Shown here piece after piece: positions 44,956 to 53,020 of a stretch of DNA of 60,000 nucleotides. Positions within the stretch are counted from its first letter, which is position 1. The number at the start of each line of letters is the position of its first letter. Below the pieces are notes generated by a model, which saw only the letters and a list, made by a program, of their open reading frames with translations, did no database searches and was not told where the DNA came from. The DNA lies in assembly GCF_910592395.1 (NCBI RefSeq), contig NC_088324.1, forward strand, positions 2,854,001 to 2,914,000, in the 5' to 3' direction. This DNA is from Lineus longissimus (Eukaryota > Nemertea > Pilidiophora > Heteronemertea > Lineidae). The position numbers were made by a program, and so were the translations under genes.

Positions 44956-45570
44956 TTACGAACACAGCAAGTACTCAAATGGAATCTTTCTGCGCAGTAT
45001 AAGTCGCTTACCTGCATCAATCTGTGCAAGCACTGTTTCCTTTTCACTATTGGGAATACAGCGATTTTCTTTAAACACTTGATCCAGAGAACATTGATCA
45101 TTCAACGTATGTATGACCATATGTTTACAATTTTCACGAAAGTCTTTTACGACTGCATTATATTTTTGAGTTAAAAGCCATACAGAAATGCCAAAGTGTC
45201 GCCCCGAGAAGGCTAGTTCAGTCAATTTAGTGCATTTATTCTTTGCTTCCCACAAATTAGCACAATCATCAATGATAAATAGTGATTGATGATCTTGACT
45301 TTTTAAAACATTAACAGCATCTTCTAAGCATGCATTTAAATCGCTTAACACTAACTTAGATGGGTAAATGTGTATATTTTTATCTTGTGTAATCCATGTT
45401 CTATCTTGATAAGTTTTGTTCATGTCAATCGTTGGACAAAATATCACGATGTCATCAAATTTCTTTTGAAATTCATGTTCTAGTAAGTCAAGTATAAAAT
45501 ATGACTTGCCACAATCAGTCATTCCTACAACTAACATGTTGAAAGGTACATCACAATAAAATTCACTCAT
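44956..45570 (-). CDS. A32-like DNA-packaging ATPase of the Polinton
   Basis: 204 residues. Walker A is GMTDCGKS (residues 16-23), Walker B is LFIIDDCA with Asp101/Asp102, and a SGRHFGISVWLLTQKY segment follows with Gln135 at the usual sensor position. The size and motif spacing fit the FtsK/HerA-type ATPases (poxvirus A32 family) that push genomes into capsids in Polintons, virophages and large DNA viruses. No lesion is visible. It lies between the 154-residue protein and the major capsid gene, as expected for a morphogenesis block. The start is in GTTAAAATAAATGAG. Confidence 0.9.
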   Translation of the reverse strand: MSEFYCDVPFNMLVVGMTDCGKSYFILDLLEHEFQKKFDDIVIFCPTIDMNKTYQDRTWITQDKNIHIYPSKLVLSDLNACLEDAVNVLKSQDHQSLFIIDDCANLWEAKNKCTKLTELAFSGRHFGISVWLLTQKYNAVVKDFRENCKHMVIHTLNDQCSLDQVFKENRCIPNSEKETVLAQIDAGKRLILRRKIPFEYLLCS

Positions 45571-45762
45571 TTATTTTAACAACAAGCGCATACTTTTCGA
45601 ACATTTTGAAGAAGGAACTGACTACAAAGAAATTACCTTTGAAGAAGCACAAACTTGTTCTACAAATTTGGAGAACAAGGAAAGAAAGTCAGCACATGCG
45701 AAATATTTTTGTGTCAACGCTCGCTCGCCACTCGCTTTGCTCGCTAGCAGCGCAGGTAAGTG
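45571..45762. other. gap between ATPase and capsid gene with GC-rich palindrome
   Basis: 192 bp. Holds a palindromic cluster at 45716-45750 (CGCTCGCTCGCCACTCGCTT, then TGCTCGCTAGCAGCGC) that could fold into a hairpin in the 3' part of the capsid mRNA. Confidence 0.5.
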
Positions 45763-46980
45763 CTAGTGTACAATGCCCTTTACTTTCATATTCTCAAGTC
45801 CTACTAGTCCATCTGCTACAATATAGACTAGCATATCATATTCTGTGTCAGAACTTCTGGTAAGTTCAAGTTGTAAACCATGTTTGATATTACTCATGGC
45901 TGTTCCTGATCCATGCACTGAGTTATCTTCTGTACTTCTCAGATCAATTCACAGTGCATATTTATGTTTGTCGTAGAATTTTTCGACATCCATCATACAG
46001 TCTTCAGTGTGCTTAAGGTCTTCTGACATATAAAGTCGTTTGACTTCGTCAAATTGATTATAGGCTTTCAATCCCGACTTGAATATACAGTGAGAAATTC
46101 CTTCTGAAGTAATGCTCACATTAGTGATGTCTGGATTTTGAAAGCTTGTATTTTCGGCATCATACTCACTGAAATTTTTCTGGAAAAATATTAGGATGCC
46201 TTTTGTAGAAGCACGATTGACATCTACATTGATATTCATTTGTTTATTCTTTCCAATTGACTCTGTCCTCAAAAGATGTACGTCTTCAAACATCCATCTC
46301 ATCTCAGAGTTATACACAGATTCAATGGTTTCAGCCAGGACATCAGAGACGACTGTTTCATATTCGAGCTGTATATCCGTCACAGCATATGTCTTTGAGG
46401 TTGCAGTTCCAGCGACAACATACTTTGCATCATTGAATTTGATGTGATACTCAATGGATTCCGAAATAGCTGCTGGGTAAAAGGGTGCATGTGTATCAAA
46501 TAGTTCTGATTCAATAGGAATGCAGTAACGGTCCTCAAAAGCTGTTTTAATGCCATCTTTTCGCTGATCTTTCACAATTCCTTGTTGTACTCGATTCTTT
46601 CGCTGTTTCTCAGTGAGCCAAAAGTCCTTGAAGGTGTTGTAGATAAAGGCTTTATTCACCTCACTCATGCCATTACCTCCCAAGCTTGTGGTGATTCTTT
46701 CTACAATATTTCGACCTACATTAGCCACAAATGTAGCAGGTGTAGCATTGGCTGCATTACTTGCTTTTGATGAGGTAGAAAGTTTAAACGTGAGCTTCAT
46801 GCTTTCAGGGACAATCACTTGTCCTTTTTCAAGCTTCGGAATCTTCACATAAAGTGTTTCCCCCGGATTCACAGAATTAGGATTATGTGTAATGACCTCA
46901 ACATTTCTTTTGGCTTTTAAGCCTCTCGATTCTTTATTTGTTCGATAAGGATCTAAGTATTTACCGTAGGACATGTCCAT
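45763..46980 (-). pseudogene. major capsid protein (double jelly-roll) of the Polinton, with an in-frame TGA
   Basis: The first 343 codons (from 46980) contain family-like segments: the N-terminus with LDPYRTN, GETLYVKIPKLEKGQVIVPE, VANVGRNIVERITTSLGG, YNTFKDFWLTEKQRKN, and a late SITSEGISHCIFKSGLKAYN. A TGA at 45949-45951 follows, and the same frame continues for 61 codons with the characteristic C-terminal segment of Polinton major capsid proteins (LRSTEDNSVHGSG) before TAG at 45763-45765. The preceding dinucleotide context allows a CpG-to-TpG change as origin of the TGA. The protein would form the icosahedral capsid shell. At about 405 codons it is on the short side for the family. Confidence 0.8.
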
Positions 46981-47008
46981 TTATTTATATAAAAAATAAT
47001 TAAAATAA
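46981..47008. promoter_or_regulatory. 28-bp A/T-only divergent promoter
   Basis: The whole interval between the major capsid start (minus) and the 112-residue gene start (plus) is 28 bp of A and T only. Both sides end in ATAAATG: TATAAATAAATGG towards the capsid gene and TTAAAATAAATGA towards the other. Any promoter for both genes must lie here or inside the coding regions. Confidence 0.6.
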
Positions 47009-47347
47009 ATGACTAACATGTGTACGATTAAGTTCAATGCTGAACAAGATGATCAAGCAGCAGCTATTGAGAATATAAAAGAAGACATTCTCAAGGTTAA
47101 AAACAGGTTTAATGTGCAAGATGTTGAAGTTCAAAATAAATTAGATCAGTTGGATGCTGGCGTTATGACAGTGACTAATGTCAATCTTAAAGTGGATCAA
47201 CTTGAGACATCAGTGAATGACAGTTTCACCAAATTAGAAACATGGTGGGCTATTATTGGAACTTATTTAGACCATATGTTGACTCGTAGAAGATGGCGAG
47301 ATGTGCCAAAAGAAATGAAAAAAGCACCTTCATTGCAAATTGAGTAA
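47009..47347 (+). CDS. small coiled-coil protein of the Polinton
   Basis: 112 residues on the plus strand, divergent from the major capsid gene and convergent with the integrase (34-bp gap). Residues about 14-80 form heptad-like repeats (DQAAAIENIKEDILKVKNRF, VQNKLDQLDAG, LKVDQLETSVNDSFTKLE), followed by WWAIIGTYLDHML and a basic end (TRRRWRDVPKEMKK). It may be an oligomeric scaffold or fibre-like protein. No family recognised. Confidence 0.55.
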   Translation: MTNMCTIKFNAEQDDQAAAIENIKEDILKVKNRFNVQDVEVQNKLDQLDAGVMTVTNVNLKVDQLETSVNDSFTKLETWWAIIGTYLDHMLTRRRWRDVPKEMKKAPSLQIE

Positions 47348-47381
47348 CATGTTTATAATATGATTTTACATTATAAACATC

Positions 47382-48461
47382 TTACTTCTTTCTCAACCGT
47401 GAGTCCATTATATTTTCAGGATCTAAGCCTTCTTTGTGTTTAATTGTTGACTCAATTTTAGCTTCTTTTTCAACGCGATCAACCTCAGAAGAAACAGACT
47501 CAAAATCTTTAGCGTTAGCGACGAGTGTCACTTGCTGCAAAGCATCAAGTCTGACTCTTTCATCATCATTCAATATTGCATGAACACCCTCAATATTTTT
47601 TACAGTGTAAGTTCTATTGGACCATATTTGTTTGTAACCTTTAGTAAATATAGGTCTTTTTAACTTCTTTCTAACACTTTCACCTATTTTAAATTTGTGT
47701 TCAACTGACATAGACTTTCCTAAATTGTGTTCAACTAATTCAGTCTCTATTCTATCACGCTCGCTCCGCTCGCTAGCAGCGCTATTCACTTCATTAGGGG
47801 CATAGTTTAAAATTCCTCTATGTGGCCTACCATTGTAAGCTGAAATGTACTCTTGCAAATGATCAAGCCATTTAACTGAATTTCGTTCTGTAAAGTCCTT
47901 GAATATCATCTCTTTAATGGTTCTGCAAAGTCTGTCAATAAGTCCTAGCGCATGATGATCTCCTATGTCCACTGTATCATGCTTGATGTTTAACTCTTTG
48001 AATAGGTCTTGTACTGACTTATTCAGGAATTCATTGCCTGAGTCTGTAATAATTAATTTTATTACTCCTGAATCTTTGTACATATGTTCAAAGCCATTTT
48101 TCACCTCAAATTTTGTCTTATTTTTTAAAGCTTCAGCATAGGCTTTTCTAGTAAATGTATCAATAGCAAGAAGTATCCATTTGTAACCTTTATTTTGTCT
48201 TGAGTAATTTGACATGTCTAAAAGATCCATGAACCATAGTGCATTCTCACGATAGGCTATAATGTGCCCCTGAATCTTTTGTGGCTGCTTTTTATGTAGT
48301 TGATAACTTTTTTGCTGCTTTACAAATGCATCAATGTAATCAAATGTTATGCTAGGATCTTTCTTCTTCATGATCTTATAAAATTTTAAAGCAGATGGAT
48401 AGTAGTACTTCGCATATTCTTCTTGCGTCACAGATGTCATACTCGCTGCGCTCGTCGCCAT
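47382..48461 (-). CDS. retroviral-type (rve) integrase of the Polinton
   Basis: 359 residues. The RNase H-like core has D79 (WFMDLLDMS), D140 (IITDSGNEF) and D176 (HHALGLIDRLCRTIKE), the last two 35 residues apart. The third acidic residue is Asp where retroviral integrases have Glu. An N-terminal helical region (about 1-65) precedes the core, and a basic SH3-like C-terminal domain follows (KFKIGESVRKKLKRP, then YTVKNIEGVHAIL). An insertion AASERSER (about residues 229-236) is encoded by a GC-rich palindrome. The enzyme inserts element DNA, giving the Polinton its mobility. No stop or frameshift is seen. The start is in AAAATAAAGCGATGG. Confidence 0.9.
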   Translation of the reverse strand: MATSAASMTSVTQEEYAKYYYPSALKFYKIMKKKDPSITFDYIDAFVKQQKSYQLHKKQPQKIQGHIIAYRENALWFMDLLDMSNYSRQNKGYKWILLAIDTFTRKAYAEALKNKTKFEVKNGFEHMYKDSGVIKLIITDSGNEFLNKSVQDLFKELNIKHDTVDIGDHHALGLIDRLCRTIKEMIFKDFTERNSVKWLDHLQEYISAYNGRPHRGILNYAPNEVNSAASERSERDRIETELVEHNLGKSMSVEHKFKIGESVRKKLKRPIFTKGYKQIWSNRTYTVKNIEGVHAILNDDERVRLDALQQVTLVANAKDFESVSSEVDRVEKEAKIESTIKHKEGLDPENIMDSRLRKK

Positions 48462-48532
48462 CGCTTTATTTTAGAGAATATTTTGAACTAAAAGACCTAC
48501 AGTAATTAACGCCATTGTAAAAGGTAGATGAC

Positions 48533-48703
48533 TGCGCTCGACACTCGCTTCGCTCGTGAGTGTGGCGCTCGCTGGAGCACTCACAGCACTCGCTGTGCTC
48601 GCTGTAGCTGATTCTATAGATTTTTTACTCTTGCTTGCCACTCGCTCCGCTCGTGAGTGTGTGCTTGCCACTCGCTCCGCTCGTGAGTGTGTGCTCGCAG
48701 AAC
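48533..48703. repeat. cluster of GC-rich palindromes (CTCGCTNCGCTCG family)
   Basis: At least five copies of a short palindrome such as CACTCGCTTCGCTCGTGAGTG (cut at 20: CACTCGCTTCGCTCGTGAGT) lie within the 3' coding part of the conserved gene. Single copies occur at 40057-40073, 44021-44040, 44481-44500, 45716-45750, 47758-47783 and 48444-48458. All lie within Polinton element 1, in tails, linkers or gaps. Confidence 0.8.
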
Positions 48704-49079
48704 TTACTGCTAGCGCTTGACGCTTTTTTCTAACATTGATATGTGTGTTGACACCAAAATTTGTATTTTCCGTGGCGGTTAACAGAGAGTTATTATACCC
48801 TTCAATTGTACCAATATGTAAACGCATATGACTTGGTACAAGTTGTAGCCCTAAACCAACAGCAAAATCTAGTCGTGTACCTACTTTTTCTAAGGCATTC
48901 GCGTACGATTGTTTTGAGCGAATTAATATACTTGCTGACTGGAATGTTTTGATTGAATCGACTAACGTTTGACCTTGTATCGCATCTTCCACTAAAATTC
49001 CAAACTGTTTTTGCGCATCTAAGGAGTCTAAAATATCTTGCCTTATCATGGTTTGTGCACCCAGGATGCAATACACATA

Positions 49080-52000
49080 CTCTAATCTCCCACTTACCTG
49101 TCCCATTTCCAAACCCTATCGCAAGTGACTAAGTCCGAATATTGCTAATTTTGGTTGGGGCAGAGCTCAATTTATGGAACAGCCTGGAGTAGTGACATGA
49201 CAATGGACACTGTAAGGCTTTACGACAATCTTGCCTAGTCACGTAGTCGTTTACGTGTACTGCGGCTGGGCGACCGGGGCAATTAGGGTCACGGTTTCGT
49301 AACAGCTCAAGATCACTGTGGCGATTCGTTCACCATTTAACACACTGTATTTACACAATGGGAGCTACTACAACCGATCAATTGCCCAATGGAATAAGGG
49401 TGATTATAGAAGAGTCCTGGCTATTCTGCAGTTAAGCAGTGAAGTGGTCTAGGAACACCCACAAGGAGTCTTTAAACTGTGATCGGGCCTGATTGTTGAT
49501 TTCATCACCTGTAGTTAAAAAGAGTGGCCTCGTCTTTGACATGGAAGGGTAAAGTCACTAGATTGGAACTGGGACGAAAGAACAGGGTGATCTACTGCCT
49601 GATAATGGGCATTAAAGAAAAAATTGAACAGAAGATTAACATTCTGATAAGGTTTTATTCATCATGAAAGTCAACATCAGCGTCATCAGGGTCAAACTCA
49701 AGCTCATCATTAACCTCTTCAAGTTCCCCATCTGCTGGATGCGGGATCACTGGGTCGTCATTCCCGTCCGGAAGAAGTCCACTTAGTCTCCACCCACTGA
49801 CTATCACTTGGAATGCCACTCTTTCCCAGGCGAGACTGATCATACGTACTACTTCCTGGCGGGAAATCTGATCACAGTGTCCATCATCTTCGGTATGTCC
49901 AATCTTCCAGGCTTTCCACACCAATCTGAGATGACATTTAAAACTGCGATTTACAGTTAAGTCCAAAGGTTGCAAAATTGAAGTGCATCGTCCAGGAATG
50001 AACGAATCCTGTCCATTTTGCCGCGGAATTTCCTCCGTAAACAGATGATGTCTATGGGCAGGGTAGCGATCCAAGATGAGGAGAAAGGTTGCTCCGGCAA
50101 TAAATGGCACAACAATGGCTTGCAACCATTCGATCAATGACTGATGTCTTGCCCAGCCATTCGGAGTACCTGTAACCTAAGATTAAAACGTTTCGTTTAG
50201 AAATAAAGAATAAATCGGTGCAATTCATGAAAATGTATGACTCATTCTCCGATTGTATTGTTGCTCAGCCAGCTGATAGCTTTGGGAAATGGTTTCAAAG
50301 ATCAACGTACTGCAATGATTCTAAAAATAGAACAGGATTCGTAAAAAGACCATTAAACACGAGGAGCAGGCAGATCATAGAGCTAGCTCCATTGGCAGTT
50401 GAAGATGATATGGTCATCTAACAGCTAATAAACCAGGATTAGTTAATGAAAAGGTTTACTTACTCGCACGTTCTGGGGAGCATGGGCTCGCAGTTCTGCA
50501 ATAACTTCGCCTTCAGCATCCAAGCCCCTAAAGTTGACCTCAGCTGGTAGTTTTCGTCCATCGCTGGAGACGGCCAAGGTTACCGTGCATCCAATCTTCC
50601 CGTTCCCTCTTGAGGATCTGATGTCGATCGAATGTGATCCTGTTGTAGCCATTGTGGTTTTCGGCACCATGTCAAAGTTGACAAATGTTTCATCCATGTT
50701 GATGATCACATGGAAATTTCCATTTTGGATGATTTGAGACGTTTCCCTACGATAGACGGCCGCTATTTCCATAGCGTTGTCGGGGAGGGTTCGCGTGTCC
50801 TTATTCTTTCTTCGATGGCTTATTCTTTTTCTGAAAGGAAAAGGAGACCACTTTTAGCTTTGAAAAACGTAGCTTACTCCCCCATTACTGTCCATTTCTT
50901 GGTCATTGGGCCCATTATTCCATTATGGCAGAACAAAAGTTGTGAGAGAACCCAACCCAAGTGAGATACCAATTTACGAAATGGCTTCGTTGTTTTTACC
51001 TTTCTTTGAATCGGGTCAGCCAGTGATCTGACGCTCGGAAATCCTGATTGCGAGGCCTTTGCGCTCTCGTCTGCTGCCTTTGTTCCTCCGTCAGATTAGT
51101 CCACCATTGTCTGTATTCTCTGGCTGCTTGTGACTGGAGATCGATCCCGGATACTGGAACTCCATGCTGGCGGCGTTGAATAAACCAGTCGTTGAGCTGA
51201 TTTTCCATGTCTGCCCAAAACGCTGAAAAGGACAAACGGTAGGCCTATCAAGCAGACGGTGAAGGGATGAATCGGAGGGGGAGAAGAGTAGAGTATGCCT
51301 GAAATCTAAGAAGAGTCCCTGAATAATGTCGAACTATGGATAAAACCTCATTTCACAGTGAAAGCCTGAACTCACTGTCGCGCTTTTGCGCCGCGTTTTC
51401 ACCGAGGCGCGGAAATCAATTGTTATTCATTAGGTGAACAAAGGATTCCCCGCCCGGCGGTGAAAATGCGGCGGAAAAACGCGTCAGTGAGTACAGGCCT
51501 TAATCTTATGGGCCTACTTCACTTAAAATTGTACATCTTTCGTAAATTCCTGACAAAAATGAGTTACCTTGTTCATCATTGCCATGCTGCCGAATCCTCC
51601 GCCGTCTCCTCTCAATTTGGGTGCACCTGTCGCGGCGTTCCGACATCTCTTCATACTGGTCTAGCCATCTTGAGAATGTCCTTGGATGGATGCGGTGATG
51701 TACGGCAAAAGAACGACAAGACCGGGCATGCGCAATGCCCATCGCATGGTGCAGCCTAAAAGTATCCACGTAGTCCAAACGCTGATTCAAGCTGTAGCCA
51801 TGAAGATGTCTCCTTTCTTGGCCTTCGTTAGCCGCACCATTATTACCTCCGTCGTCACCACCATCACCATGCCCACCATTACCGCCACCATCACCGTCGT
51901 CACCGTTATCCATCGAATTCACGACCCAAAATCCAATGGCAAAGCAAAAAATCCAAAACAAACGCATCTCGTCGATTAACAAATCGAACCTCTGACAAAA

Positions 52001-52276
52001 ACATCAATGAGTACACAAGAACTGTCCAACTTCTCTTATACTGTTTTGGAGAATACGTAATTGTTATGTCACTGAGGTCATCCGTAACCTCACCCGATTA
52101 GGCCTAGTGTAATTCTTTGCCAGGCTCTGGGGTGTGACAAGGAAGTCGACAGAACAATTATAATATTGATCCAGGGCATTCTGTTTCCGACCATACCCCA
52201 CCCCATTTTATTGGACTTAGGATTTTCTGATGATTTTCCGGGTTCAGGAATGGGACAGGTAAGTGGGAGATTAGAG
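49080..52276 (-). mobile_element. pogo-type transposon nested in the Polinton
   Basis: 3197 bp with 28-bp perfect terminal inverted repeats starting CTCTAATCTCCCACTTACCT, flanked by TA on both sides (49078-49079 and 52277-52278). The interruption point is inside a codon-matched junction of the conserved Polinton gene, so insertion at a single TA is directly visible. It carries one four-exon transposase on the minus strand. Identical ends and an apparently open gene suggest that it arrived late, after the Polinton. Confidence 0.9.
49655..51913 (-). CDS. spliced pogo-type transposase, four exons, apparently intact
   Basis: Exons (minus): 51568-51913, 51000-51222, 50464-50830 and 49655-50176, all with GT-AG borders (for example CAAG|GTAACT, tttcag, CGA|GTAAGT, tcttag). 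The sum is 1458 nt, exactly 486 codons without a stop. Parts: an acidic/Gly-rich N-terminus (MDNGDDGDGGG...); a psq-type HTH (YSLNQRLDYVDTFRLHHAMG, RTFSRWLDQYEEM); a CENP-B-like second helical domain (exon 2, ENQLNDWFIQRRQHGVPVSG); and a DDE core with Asp in NMDETFVNFD, Asp in LLILDRYPAH and Asp in SILQPLDLTVNRSF (35 residues between the last two). The C-terminus is acidic. An upstream ATG at 51982 would add 23 hydrophobic residues and is less likely. It is related to the intronless gene at 1,818. Confidence 0.85.
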
Positions 52277-52320
52277 TACGTTCTAATCGATTCATTGATT
52301 CTACTCATGCCCGCTTTAGT
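52277..52320 (-). other. short coding stretch between the TAG and the pogo insertion
   Basis: These 44 bp continue the conserved gene's frame (GMSRINESIRT) after its premature TAG, showing that the stop is a lesion and not the gene's natural end. Confidence 0.7.
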
Positions 52321-53020
52321 CTATCCTTGACTGTCTAAAGTGATAAAATTTGTCCAATCGTCTGAATATATAAATGATAATGTATCAATGTAAAGCCTGC
52401 GATGATCAGCATACACATATCCTTTTTTGTCCGCATTAAACGGAAACTTACTAGGATCACTTAAGTAATAGTTACCATTATCAATTACGATGTCTAATGC
52501 TTGCATTTTGCCTTTGTGAAAGTAGTTGAAGTCAACAGAGCCAAATTCAAGCTTTAGATTTTCAAACGCTTGTGTGTGATAGGGGTTCTTCTTTGAATTA
52601 AAGTCAGGATTTCCTGGTAAAGGAATTTTTAGCTGGTGTAAAATTTTTCGTAGTGTAAAGTACACATGGAATCTAAAGATACTCTGTACTAAAGGGTCAG
52701 CATGGTTAATATGATTGTGCCATGATACGCCACAGCCAGACGTAGCACAAAATAATGCAAATTTAAATTGGTTGTCCCAGTTATCCATGGTCGCATTTTT
52801 TAAATACTCTTGTACTTGTGCATAAGTTGAAAATATTCGTGGAGGTGTTTTATCTGGAAAAATATCAATTGTATCATAGTTGAAACTTTGACGATGGTCC
52901 ACAGTAATCTCTTGATGAATGAAAGGATCTTTGGCTAAAGAATTATTCTTATAGGTCAAAGGATATTGTACATTTTTCTTATATTTTAAAAACTCTGGGA
53001 AGTTCATTTATTTTAACATT

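Larger units (their letters stand above)
48471..53007 (-). pseudogene. conserved Polinton protein split by a pogo insertion, plus an in-frame TAG
   Basis: The N-terminal part (52277-53007) and C-terminal part (48471-49079) are one gene interrupted at a TA. The frame agrees on both sides and the whole equals 446 codons. It is homologous to the intact 463-residue gene at 56,223-57,614: shared segments include CATSGCGVSWHNHINHADPL, FRFHVYF, YVYCILGAQ, LDAQKQF and EGYNNSLL. A TAG at 52321-52323, before the insertion, is a second lesion. The C-terminus has low-complexity repeats (ASTHSRAERV twice, encoded by palindromes at 48637-48700) and a final membrane anchor (MALITVGLLVQ). The protein is widespread in Polintons, but I cannot give a function. 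Confidence 0.8.

Noticed and set aside
45606-45863. 85-codon plus-strand frame between ATPase and capsid genes
   Set aside because: It overlaps the C-terminal coding part of the capsid gene on the other strand and the GC palindromes. No family features.
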